Shown: one piece after another, positions 25,384 to 33,335 of the stretch
How the letters are laid out: every line of letters starts with the position of its first letter
Position numbering within the stretch: position 1 is the first letter of the stretch
DNA from: an uncultured Faecalibacterium sp.
Lineage (GTDB): Bacteria; Bacillota; Clostridia; Oscillospirales; Ruminococcaceae
Assembly: GCA_934548045.1 (NCBI GenBank)
Contig: CAKTEM010000017.1
Span: 1 to 52,909, forward strand
DNA: 52,909 bases
Direction: 5' to 3'
Notes under the pieces: generated by a model
The model's database searches: none
What the model saw: the letters and a program-made list of their open reading frames with translations, nothing else
Told to the model about the DNA's origin: nothing
Position numbers and translations under genes: made by a program

Positions 25384-26754
25384 TTACTTCACCTCCAAAA
25401 TGTGACTCTCGACCTGCACGGCCTCACGCGGCACCGTGGTCGGCCACAGAGCCATGACCTCCTGCACGCGAGCGCGGCCGCCGAAGAAGGACGCACCCGG
25501 AGGGCCGTTCAGCTGCATGGGGCTGATCTCGGGAATGATTTTTGCGCACTCCTTCTTGTCCTCACTGAAGACCGCAATGCGCAGAACACACTCGTTCAGG
25601 TTCTTGAGGGCCTCTTCGCTCATATCGGCCACACCCAGATGCAGGCTGTTGACGCCGATATAGCTGATATGGATATCGTCAGCCTTCATGCCGCGACGCT
25701 GCATCTTCTTCATGATGACCTCAGCGCAGTACTGAGCCTTTTCGTAGGCGTCCGGCCAGGCGAAGCTCAGCATGGAGACGGTCTTCCAGCCCTTGTGGTA
25801 ACCGACGCAGAGCTTGAGGGTATCCGGACGGGGCTTGCCCTTGACGCCGCCGATGCGGACGCGGTTATCGCCCACCTGCGTGATGGTCGCGTGGCTGATA
25901 TCCACGTTGACGTCCGGGGTCAGGTAGTTTGCCGGGTCGTGAACTTCGTACAGGAACTGCTCCTTGCAGCTCTGCTCGCAGATGATACCGCCGCAGTCGG
26001 GTGCTTTGGTGATTTCAAACGTGTCGTCGGTCAGTTCCGCGATGGGGAAGCCCAGCTCGTCCATCCGGGGAACATTGCGCCAGTCGTACATGTAGTTGCC
26101 GCCTGCGCCCTGTCCGCCGCACTCCAGCAGGTGGCCTGCCATGATGCCGCGTGCCAGATTATCCCAGTCGTCTGCAGCCCAGCCGAACTCATACTTCAGC
26201 GGTGCGAGGAAAAGCGCGCTGTCGGCTGCACGGCCGGTGATGACGACATCTGCACCCTCGGACAGGCATCCCTCGATGCCCTCATGTCCGATATAGACGT
26301 TGCAGTTATAAATTTTATCAAGGATGTCGTTGAAGTTTCCGTCATAGTCAAAGTTGGGGAAGGTCCAGCCATCCTTGAGCAGCTGTGGGATCTTGTCCTT
26401 GATGTTATCGCCGGTCACATAGCCGATCTTGTAACCGCTCATGTTATTGCCTTCTGCCCACTGACGGATTCCGTCGACGCAGCCGCTGATATTCATGCCG
26501 CCTGCGTTGGTGCAGATCTTGATGTGCTTATCCCATGCTTCCTTACCGGCTGCGCTCAGGATGCGCGTGGTAAAGTCGGGTGCGAAGCCCTTAGTGGGGT
26601 CTTTGAGCTGCTGTTTTGCCATGATGGAGAGGGTCAGCTCTGCCAGATAGTCACAGCCCATATACTGAATGTCTGCATTACGGATCATGTGGATGGCTGC
26701 GTCCGGGCTGTCACCCCAGAAGCCCTGTCCGCCGCCGATTGCAACTTTCTTCAT
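25384..26754 (-). CDS. AtuA-family (acyclic terpene utilisation, DUF1446) protein
   Basis: Cytosolic protein of 456 residues. The family start VAIGGGQGFWGDSPDAA, the block GCDYLAELTLSIMAKQQLKD, and the conserved CVDGIRQWAEG and VVITGRAADSALFLAP regions are clear. In Pseudomonas AtuA belongs to citronellol/geranyl-CoA breakdown; its exact reaction is not settled. Here it is the first gene of a Firmicute operon with a CoA-transferase and a tricarboxylate transporter and no biotin carboxylase, so terpene use is unlikely. AAGGAGG precedes the ATG. Confidence 0.87.
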   Translation of the reverse strand: MKKVAIGGGQGFWGDSPDAAIHMIRNADIQYMGCDYLAELTLSIMAKQQLKDPTKGFAPDFTTRILSAAGKEAWDKHIKICTNAGGMNISGCVDGIRQWAEGNNMSGYKIGYVTGDNIKDKIPQLLKDGWTFPNFDYDGNFNDILDKIYNCNVYIGHEGIEGCLSEGADVVITGRAADSALFLAPLKYEFGWAADDWDNLARGIMAGHLLECGGQGAGGNYMYDWRNVPRMDELGFPIAELTDDTFEITKAPDCGGIICEQSCKEQFLYEVHDPANYLTPDVNVDISHATITQVGDNRVRIGGVKGKPRPDTLKLCVGYHKGWKTVSMLSFAWPDAYEKAQYCAEVIMKKMQRRGMKADDIHISYIGVNSLHLGVADMSEEALKNLNECVLRIAVFSEDKKECAKIIPEISPMQLNGPPGASFFGGRARVQEVMALWPTTVPREAVQVESHILEVK

Positions 26755-26791
26755 TCCATAACCTCCTTAACGGTCAAACGAGATGCCTTCC

Positions 26792-26834
26792 ATTGACTCA
26801 GCCGTTTTACATTTGGTGTAACGTTTGAGTCAAT
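26792..26834. promoter_or_regulatory. Candidate operator in the atuA leader
   Basis: ATTGACTCA (26792-26800) and TGAGTCAAT (26826-26834) form a perfect 9-bp inverted repeat just downstream of the predicted transcription start. Inside it GTTTTAC and GTGTAAC add partial symmetry, and GTTTTAC-like sequence recurs in the promoter spacer. It looks like a repressor site; no regulator gene lies next to the operon. Confidence 0.6.
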
Positions 26835-26844
26835 CGTCATACGT

Positions 26845-26873
26845 AGTATAGTAAAACGATTTACCATAGTCAA
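26845..26873 (-). promoter_or_regulatory. Promoter of the atuA/CoA-transferase operon
   Basis: TTGACT (26868-26873), 17-bp spacer, TATACT (26845-26850) on the minus strand, about 90 bp before the start codon. Confidence 0.82.
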
Positions 26874-26992
26874 GAGGGTTTTGGCAAAAAATTGTCAGAC
26901 CATGCCGCATTTTTGCAAGATTCAGCATTTAGCCCAATTTTCGGAGAAATATTACAGCGGTTTCACCAACAGCTTTCCTTTAGACACAAAAA

Positions 26993-27030
26993 ATCCCCAC
27001 ACCGGCGCAGAACACGCACAGTGTGGGGAT
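26993..27030 (-). terminator. Terminator of the thioesterase gene
   Basis: ATCCCCACAC (26993-27002) pairs with GTGTGGGGAT (27021-27030). On the minus strand it is followed by six Ts, just after the thioesterase stop codon. Confidence 0.85.
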
Positions 27031-27048
27031 AAAAAGCACAGAGAATTA

Positions 27049-27444
27049 TCAGCCCTCGGCGTTGACGCAGTACATCGAAAACGTACTGGAAAACAGCAGG
27101 CTCCCGTTCTCGCTGGTGATCTCGACCGACACGACACAGACATGACGTCCGCGGCTGATGGTCTTACCGTGGGCAGTCAGGTGGCCGGATTTGACGTTGT
27201 GGATAAAGTTGACGGAAGCGTTCTGGGTGACGTACTGCCGCCCATCGGAGCGCGCGGTCAGACCGGCACAGCAGTCTGCCATCGTGAACAATGCTCCGCC
27301 GTGGACGAAACCATAGATGTTTGTCGAGTCCTTCCGGATGTCCAGCGACATGGCCGCTTCGTCCAGCGTCACTGAGTCGATCTCAATATGGTTGTACCGC
27401 ATGAACGGATTTTCAAGCATCTGGGCGATGTTTTGCTCTTGCAT
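27049..27444 (-). CDS. PaaI-family hotdog thioesterase
   Basis: Acyl- or aryl-CoA thioesterase, hotdog fold, 131 residues. The active-site motif is NIYGFVHGGALFTMADCCAG, with H48-G49-G50 and D57 as in PaaI and YbgC-like enzymes. It has its own promoter and terminator, so it is a single-gene unit upstream of the atuA operon on the same strand. The substrate is unknown; a link to the CoA-transferase operon is possible but not shown. Confidence 0.88.
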   Translation of the reverse strand: MQEQNIAQMLENPFMRYNHIEIDSVTLDEAAMSLDIRKDSTNIYGFVHGGALFTMADCCAGLTARSDGRQYVTQNASVNFIHNVKSGHLTAHGKTISRGRHVCVVSVEITSENGSLLFSSTFSMYCVNAEG

Positions 27445-27503
27445 GGAGAAGCCTCTTTTCTTTTATATCAAGTATGACGTTGTACTTTTGTTGAGATGTC
27501 ATT

Positions 27504-27532
27504 ATTATATCGAGTTTGGCGGAGGAATTCAA
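27504..27532 (-). promoter_or_regulatory. Promoter of the thioesterase gene
   Basis: TTGAAT (27527-27532), 17-bp spacer, TATAAT (27504-27509) on the minus strand, about 60 bp before the start codon. Confidence 0.78.
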
Positions 27533-27742
27533 GTGGCGCATCACCTGCCCTTGTCCTTTCTGCAAATCAAACCTCTTCCGCCTTTATAACAGGCCGCTTA
27601 TCTGAATCTTCTCATACTTTCCACTGAAATCGCTTCAAGTCCACATGGTTCTCGTCCTTCATCCCGACGCCTTCCATCCGCAGGAGCATGTCAAGACCCG
27701 GTAAAATCACGAGGTATTAAGAAGAAAGAGAATAAAACAGAG
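27533..27742. other. Gap with a possible minus-strand coding remnant
   Basis: No complete gene. On the minus strand about 34 codons (27618-27719) read coherently, including MLLRMEGVGMKDENHVDLKR, and end at a TGA. They have no start or ribosome site and no family I recognise. The frame stops where the RepA-like remnant begins (about 27715), as if an insertion cut an older gene. Confidence 0.3.
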
Positions 27743-28123
27743 ATGAATAATACGAATCCTATCCTTTCCGACAAATCAGAGAAGATGAAGAATCATGAAC
27801 TGCTCGAAGAATATTTTTCATGTTCTTTGGAGATAGACCTTCTTCTCCGGCTTTACCCGGACGATGAGGACACCATCTACCAGATCGTAGACCTGCTTGT
27901 GGATACCTGTGCCACCAACCGCAAGACGCTGCGCATTGCCGGGGACGATAAGCCCACCGAGGTGGTACGCAGCCGGTTTATGAAGCTGAACGCCGACCAT
28001 ATTCGCTTTGTGCTGAAGTGCCTTGCAGAGAACAGCAGCCCGATCCGTAACATGAAACAACACCTGCTCGCTTCTCTGTACAACGCACCGACCACCATGC
28101 AGCTTTCCTACAAGCAAAATCTC

Positions 28124-28152
28124 TTGAAACGCTTCCACCAAAATGTTACAAT
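28124..28152 (+). promoter_or_regulatory. Promoter of the first sensor kinase
   Basis: TTGAAA (28124-28129), 17-bp spacer, TACAAT (28147-28152). It begins 17 bp after the RepA homology ends. The same hexamer pair and spacing recur at 31234-31262. Confidence 0.7.
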
Positions 28153-28168
28153 TATACTATATAATTGT
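28148..28168. promoter_or_regulatory. Operator-like palindrome over the kinase promoter
   Basis: ACAATTATA (28148-28156), CTA, TATAATTGT (28160-28168): a perfect 9-3-9 inverted repeat overlapping the -10 and the predicted start point, a typical repressor position. Confidence 0.5.
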
Positions 28169-28286
28169 ATGCGAATCACTCAAAAACAGTTGCCGACAAC
28201 ACGGAACAAATGATCTCGCAATGACCTTTCTGAAAACAGTGGAATGAAAATGAAACCGGAATGAGACCGTCTGGGGCGGAGAAAGA

Positions 28287-31142
28287 TTGGAAAAAATGAA
28301 AAACTCTGGATCGAGCGAAACCATGCAGACCCTGATGCGGAAAAGCGTCTGTGCAATGCTGAGCCTGCTGTTGTTATTGTCCGCCGTGCTCCCTATGAAA
28401 GCTGCCGCAGAAACTGCCCCTGCAAAGGTCGTCCGTGTCGGCTCGTTTGAGGACACCTTCAACTATGTCAACGAGAAGGGCGCAAGAAAAGGCTACGGCT
28501 ACGAATTGCTGGAGACCTTATCCGGCTATACAGGCTGGCAGTTCGAGTATGTGACCTGCGACTGGTCAAACTGCTTTGATAAACTTAAAAACGGCGAGAT
28601 CGACATCATGGGCGATATTTCCTATACGGAAGACCGCACCGAGGAGATGCTGTTTTCGGACGAGCCGATGGGGAAGGAAAAATACTACCTCTACGCCAAT
28701 CTCTCGCGTACAGACATCTCTACCTCCGACTTCAAAACGCTGAACGGCAAAAAAATCGGTGTTCTGATGGGAACGGAGCCGGAGGTGATGCTGACCGAAT
28801 GGGAAGAAAAATACGGTCTGAAAACGGAACACGTCAGCATCTCCAACAACGAGGATGTGAAGCAAAAGCTGGCAAACCACGAAATCGACTGCTTTGTCTC
28901 ACTGGAAGAATCCTTCTGGGCAGAGCTTGGCATCTCCACCATAACCCGTGTGGGAGAATCCGGCATCTACTATGCGATCAACAAAGACCGTTCTGATCTC
29001 AAGGAAGAACTGGACAATGCGATGCGCGCGTTGGAGGAAGCGGATCCTTTTTATACGGCGGATCTGTATAAACGATATTTCTCGCTGGATTATACGCCCA
29101 TCCTTACGGGGGAGGAAAAAGCATGGCTCAGAAAGCACGGTGCGATCCGAATGGGCTTTTGGACGAGTGATAGCGGCGTCAGCACCTACGATCCTGCCAC
29201 CGGGGAGCTTACCGGGGCAATCACGGACTATCTTCAGTTTGCAACAGGCTGTCTGGGAAATCAGGAGCTGGAATTCCAGTTGGTCGGCTATGACAGCAAG
29301 GAAGAGGAGCTTGCTGCACTGAAATCGGGCGAGATCGACATGATCTTCCATTTCGACCAGAGTCCCAATCTGGCGGAAGAGTATCACGTTGCCTGCACCA
29401 GCACAACGTGGACCTCCAACCTGATGGCGGTCACGAACAAACAGCCCTTTATCGAGAACAAAGAGAACCGCATTGCCGTTCCCCAAAACAAGATCTCCTT
29501 GAAAAAGTACATTGCGTTTTATTATCCGCAGTGGGAGATCGTGGACTGCGATACACAGGAGGAAGCGGCAAAGCTGGTCAAAGACGGACAGGCGGATTGC
29601 TTCGTCACAGGGGTCAGCAGCGAGGAAAAATACAGCAAGAAATACAGCTTTTACAGCGTTCCGCTGTTAAACCCTGCCAAATCCTGCTTTGCAGTCAATA
29701 GCGGAAACCACAGCCTGCTGTCCATCCTGAACAAAACGATCAAGGCAATGCCGGCCAATATGCTTACCAGCTCTCTGGCAATGTATAAGAGCTCCTTGCG
29801 GAAGGTTACCCTGAGCGATTTTATAAAGGATAACTTTTTCACGGTTCTGCTGATCAGCAGCATTGCTGTCGCAGTCGTTTTGCTCACGATCCTGAAGCTG
29901 CTCCGCAAGGCGCGTAAAGCCGAGGCTGCTGCAAGGAAGGCCGCAAACGATACGCAGGAATTGAATGCAAAATTGCAGGTCGCTGTGGAAAAAGCAGAGA
30001 GTGCGAACCGCGCCAAATCCACCTTCCTGTTCAATATGTCCCATGATATCCGCACCCCCATGAACGCTATTATCGGTTATGCAGACCTTGCCTCCCGGCA
30101 CCCGGACGACCCTGCAAAGCTGAAAAAATACATGGAGAATATTCAGGTGTGCGGACAGAACCTGCTGATGCTGCTGAACAATGTTCTGGACCTTGCCCGC
30201 ATCGAAAACGACAAGACGGAGATCGAGTATACCGTTTCGGATGTCGAGAAGGATTTCCGCAACTGCATTGCCATGTTCCAGAATCAGGCAGACGGCAAGG
30301 GGCAGACGCTTACGGTGACAACACATCTGCTGCATCCGTATGTCTATGTGGATGTTCCGCACCTGACCGAGATCTGTACGAATCTCGTCAGCAACGCGGT
30401 CAAATACACAGGTGCCTGCGGCACGATCCACTGTGATATCACGCAGAAGCCCGGCGAAAAAGAGGGCTGGTGCAATGCGGTGATCACGGTTGCCGATAAC
30501 GGCATCGGGATGTCGCAGGAGTTCCAGAAGCACATCTTTGAGCCGTTTGAACGGGAGCGCACCTCCACCGTCAGCAAGGTGGAAGGCAGCGGCATCGGAA
30601 TGGGCATCGTGAAAAAGCTTGTCGGGCTGATGGGCGGCACCGTAGGTGTGGAGAGCAAGATCGGTGTTGGTTCCACGTTTACCGTGACCATTCCCTGCCG
30701 CATTGCATCGAAGGAGGAAACACAGGCGAAACGGGATACCACACCTTCGAACGAAAAGAGCCTGCGCGGTGTAAAGATCCTGCTGACCGAGGACAACGAC
30801 CTCAATGCGGAGATCGCCACCGAGCTGCTGCAAGAAGAAGGCTGTACGGTAGACCGTGCGAAAGATGGCGTGGAATGTGTGGACATGCTGGAAAAAGCAG
30901 CGAACGGAACTTACCGGCTGATCCTTATGGACATCCAGATGCCCGTGATGAATGGCTACGATGCGGCAAAAAAGATTCGGAGGATGGATGATTCCCCAAA
31001 AGCTGACATTCCGATCATTGCTATGACTGCAAATGCCTTTTCCGAGGATAAACAGGCGGCACTGGATGCCGGAATGAACGACCATGTTGCAAAACCAATC
31101 AATATGAATGTCCTTGTGCCGACCATTCGGAAATACCTTTGA
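28287..31142 (+). CDS. BvgS-like hybrid histidine kinase with two fused SBP_bac_3 sensor domains
   Basis: Membrane sensor kinase of about 951 residues. Order: signal sequence (about 18-41), two consecutive periplasmic-binding-protein type 3 domains (about 45-285 and 290-505; VVRVGSFEDTFNYVNEKG, then IRMGFWTSDSGV), one membrane segment (about 518-541), coiled coil, HisKA with H586 in NMSHDIRTPMNAIIGYAD, ATPase domain (NLVSNAVKYT, VADNGIGM, GSGIGMGIV), and a receiver with D882 (LMDIQMPVMNG). There is no Hpt or output domain. The start may be TTG at 28287 (GGAG ahead), ATG at 28296 or ATG at 28323. The architecture is that of BvgS/EvgS sensors of Proteobacteria, but with one receiver. Confidence 0.9.
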   Translation: MEKMKNSGSSETMQTLMRKSVCAMLSLLLLLSAVLPMKAAAETAPAKVVRVGSFEDTFNYVNEKGARKGYGYELLETLSGYTGWQFEYVTCDWSNCFDKLKNGEIDIMGDISYTEDRTEEMLFSDEPMGKEKYYLYANLSRTDISTSDFKTLNGKKIGVLMGTEPEVMLTEWEEKYGLKTEHVSISNNEDVKQKLANHEIDCFVSLEESFWAELGISTITRVGESGIYYAINKDRSDLKEELDNAMRALEEADPFYTADLYKRYFSLDYTPILTGEEKAWLRKHGAIRMGFWTSDSGVSTYDPATGELTGAITDYLQFATGCLGNQELEFQLVGYDSKEEELAALKSGEIDMIFHFDQSPNLAEEYHVACTSTTWTSNLMAVTNKQPFIENKENRIAVPQNKISLKKYIAFYYPQWEIVDCDTQEEAAKLVKDGQADCFVTGVSSEEKYSKKYSFYSVPLLNPAKSCFAVNSGNHSLLSILNKTIKAMPANMLTSSLAMYKSSLRKVTLSDFIKDNFFTVLLISSIAVAVVLLTILKLLRKARKAEAAARKAANDTQELNAKLQVAVEKAESANRAKSTFLFNMSHDIRTPMNAIIGYADLASRHPDDPAKLKKYMENIQVCGQNLLMLLNNVLDLARIENDKTEIEYTVSDVEKDFRNCIAMFQNQADGKGQTLTVTTHLLHPYVYVDVPHLTEICTNLVSNAVKYTGACGTIHCDITQKPGEKEGWCNAVITVADNGIGMSQEFQKHIFEPFERERTSTVSKVEGSGIGMGIVKKLVGLMGGTVGVESKIGVGSTFTVTIPCRIASKEETQAKRDTTPSNEKSLRGVKILLTEDNDLNAEIATELLQEEGCTVDRAKDGVECVDMLEKAANGTYRLILMDIQMPVMNGYDAAKKIRRMDDSPKADIPIIAMTANAFSEDKQAALDAGMNDHVAKPINMNVLVPTIRKYL

Positions 31143-31464
31143 TGTGGACAGTGCGCTGATACAAAAAGCTGCATCGACTGACGCAAAGAAATCGGACACG
31201 CGTTGCTTTTATGGATCGATCTATGAAATTTTATTGAAAATCCATCATAGAGGTGGTACAATATTCTTATGTCTTTATTGTACTGTGCCCTTTTCGCAGG
31301 ATAGGGGAAGAGCAAAATAGGACGCACGCAACATATTTGCGGCATCATTTCCGTGGGCAGATTTTACAGCGCACACTCTTGTGGGCGGTGATGTATGATC
31401 AGTAAGCCATAGCAGCTTTGCCGCAAAACGGCAGCTGCCCAAGAGTTGAGAGGAGAACGATTTA
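31143..31464 (+). other. Intergenic leader of the second SBP/kinase pair
   Basis: No gene. It contains a promoter (31234-31262), a predicted leader of about 195 nt, and a hairpin at 31412-31438 (GCAGCT, GCCG, CAAAA loop, CGGC, AGCTGC, with a 2-nt bulge) without a T-run, ending about 12 nt before the ribosome site. The conserved bases of the c-di-GMP-I riboswitch could not be matched. Confidence 0.45.
31234..31262 (+). promoter_or_regulatory. Promoter of the SBP/kinase pair at 31465-36284
   Basis: TTGAAA (31234-31239), 17-bp spacer, TACAAT (31257-31262), identical in hexamers and spacing to the promoter at 28124-28152. Confidence 0.72.
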
Positions 31465-33330
31465 GTGAACAAAAGAACATTGCGCCGCCTTGTTTCCCTG
31501 CTTGCGGCACTGGCGATGGGGCTTTCCCTGCTGACCGGCTGCAGCGCAAAAACCGCAGAACAGGTACAGGAGCAGGAGGATGCCCAGACCATTCAGGTGT
31601 ACCTGTGGAGCAATAGCCTGTATGAGATCTATGCACCTTATGTCCAGTCCCAGCTGCCGGACGTGAATATTGAGTTCATCGTCGGCAACAACGATCTGGA
31701 TTTTTACAAGTTTTTGCAGGAAAACGGCGGTCTGCCGGATATCATCACCAGCTGCCGCTTCTCACTGCACGATGCTGCGCCCCTGAAGGACAGCCTGATG
31801 AACCTTGCCATGACCAACGAGGCGGGTGCTGTGTACAACACCTACCTCAACAGCTTCAAAAACGAGGATGGCAGCGTGAACTGGCTGCCGGTCTGCGCGG
31901 ATGCCCATGGCTTTGTGGTCAACCGCAGCCTTTTTGAGCAGTACGATATTCCTCTGCCCACCGATTACGAGAGCTTCGTTGCGGCCTGTCAGGCGTTTGA
32001 AGCACTGGGCATCCGCGGCTTTACCGCCGATTACACCTACGACTACACCTGCATGGAGACCCTGCAGGGGCTTTCCGCTGCCGAGCTTACCACCACAGAA
32101 GGACGCAAGTGGCGCACCGCTTACAGCGACCCCGCCAACACCGAGCGGGTGGGTCTGGACGATGCCGTGTGGCCGGGCGCGTTTGAGCGGATGGAGCAGT
32201 TCATTCAGGATACTCGCCTTACGGCGGAGGATCTTGAGCATACTTACGATGACGTGATGAACCTGTTCCGCAACGGGGAAGTTGCCATGTACTTTGGCAG
32301 CTCTGCCGGAGTCAAGATGTTTCAGGATGAGGGCATCGACACGATCTTCCTGCCCTTCTTCAGCCAGAACGGCGAAAAGTGGCTGATGACTACCCCCTAT
32401 TTCCAAATTGCCCTGAACCGTGATCTGGAGCAGGACACCGCGCGCCGCGAAAAAGCCATGAAAGTGCTGAACGTCATGCTCTCTGAGGAGGCGCAGAACC
32501 GTATCGTTGCTGACGGGCAGGACGTGCTGAGCTACAGCCAGAACGTCAGCCTGCGCCTGACTGAGTATCTGAAGGATGTGCGCAGCGTTGTGGAAGAAAA
32601 CCACATGTATATCCGCATCGCCTCCAACGATTTCTTTGCCATTTCCAAGGATGTGGTCTCCAAAATGATCGCAGGCGAGTACACGGCGCAGCAGGCGTAT
32701 CAGGACTTTGATGCCCAGCTCCTTGCCGAGGAGGAGCCTGCCGATAACGAAGTGGTGCTGACCTCCGGGAAAAGCTACTCCAATGTATTCCATGCAAATG
32801 GCGGCAACGCCTCCTTCTCCGTGATGGCAAACACCCTGCGCGGCGTTTACGGCACCGATGTGCTGCTTGCTACGGCAAACAGTTTTACCGGCAGTGTGCT
32901 GAAAGCGGATTATACTCAAAAGATGGCGGCTTCCATGATCATGCCGAACGGCCTGATGGCCTATCAGCGCACGATGACGGGTGCCGAGCTGAAGGATACC
33001 GTCCGCGCCTTTGTGGAAGGCTGCGAGGGCGGCTTTGTGCCCTTCAACCGCGGTTCTCTGCCGGTGGTCAGCGGCATTGCCGTGGAGGTAAAAGAGGCAA
33101 GCGGCAGCTATACCCTGACCGGCATCACCCGGAACGGACAGCCGCTTAGCGATAATGACACCGTTACCGTGACCTGCTTGGCAACGGCAAAGCAGATGGC
33201 AGCGGTGTTTGCAGACGAAAGCAGCATGGTCATGAACGAAGGTACGTGGGTAAAGGACGCATGGCGCAATTACGTTTCCGGCGGCGGCGCAGCGCTTGCC
33301 GAGCCGGAAAACTACATGACACTGAGGTGA
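31465..33330 (+). CDS. Solute-binding lipoprotein fused to a 5'-nucleotidase C-terminal-like domain
   Basis: Exported lipoprotein of 621 residues with a Sec-type signal and lipobox LLTGC (C26). Residues about 40-420 form a family-1 (sugar-type) solute-binding domain (IQVYLWSNSLYEIYAPYVQ, LPDIITSCRFSL, MYFGSSAGVKMF). Residues about 435-620 resemble the 5'-nucleotidase C-terminal domain (MTGAELKDTVRAFVEG, GITRNGQPLSDNDTVTVTC); no metal-binding catalytic domain of a nucleotidase is present. GTG start with GAGAGGAG ahead. It lies 5 bp upstream of a hybrid kinase and has no permease genes, so it probably feeds a signal to that kinase rather than to a transporter. Confidence 0.87.
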   Translation: MNKRTLRRLVSLLAALAMGLSLLTGCSAKTAEQVQEQEDAQTIQVYLWSNSLYEIYAPYVQSQLPDVNIEFIVGNNDLDFYKFLQENGGLPDIITSCRFSLHDAAPLKDSLMNLAMTNEAGAVYNTYLNSFKNEDGSVNWLPVCADAHGFVVNRSLFEQYDIPLPTDYESFVAACQAFEALGIRGFTADYTYDYTCMETLQGLSAAELTTTEGRKWRTAYSDPANTERVGLDDAVWPGAFERMEQFIQDTRLTAEDLEHTYDDVMNLFRNGEVAMYFGSSAGVKMFQDEGIDTIFLPFFSQNGEKWLMTTPYFQIALNRDLEQDTARREKAMKVLNVMLSEEAQNRIVADGQDVLSYSQNVSLRLTEYLKDVRSVVEENHMYIRIASNDFFAISKDVVSKMIAGEYTAQQAYQDFDAQLLAEEEPADNEVVLTSGKSYSNVFHANGGNASFSVMANTLRGVYGTDVLLATANSFTGSVLKADYTQKMAASMIMPNGLMAYQRTMTGAELKDTVRAFVEGCEGGFVPFNRGSLPVVSGIAVEVKEASGSYTLTGITRNGQPLSDNDTVTVTCLATAKQMAAVFADESSMVMNEGTWVKDAWRNYVSGGGAALAEPENYMTLR

Positions 33331-33335
33331 GCGGA

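Larger units (their letters stand above)
27743..28213 (+). pseudogene. Remnant of a replication initiator (RepA) C-terminal domain, DUF6017 type
   Basis: 156-codon frame whose residues about 20-122 match the C-terminal third of the intact RepA at 47279-48148 almost word for word (DDEDTIYQIVDLLVDTC, NRKTLRIAGDDKP, KCLAENSSPIRNMKQ). The DNA is about 90% identical from 27828 to 28107 and then diverges. The N-terminal DNA-binding part is absent and the last 30 residues are unrelated, so both ends are truncated. No parA follows; instead a sensor kinase promoter begins right after the homology ends. It is most likely a relic of an earlier integrative element related to the one at the right end of the window. 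Confidence 0.8.

Noticed and set aside
29667..31199. A 510-codon minus-strand frame
   Set aside because: Opposite the kinase and receiver domains of the first sensor; composition is that of a complement strand.
31143..31464. c-di-GMP-I riboswitch in the leader of the lipoprotein gene
   Set aside because: A GCCGCAAAACGGC stretch is reminiscent, but the conserved GCACAGGGCAAACC and GGACGCAAAGCC blocks are missing.
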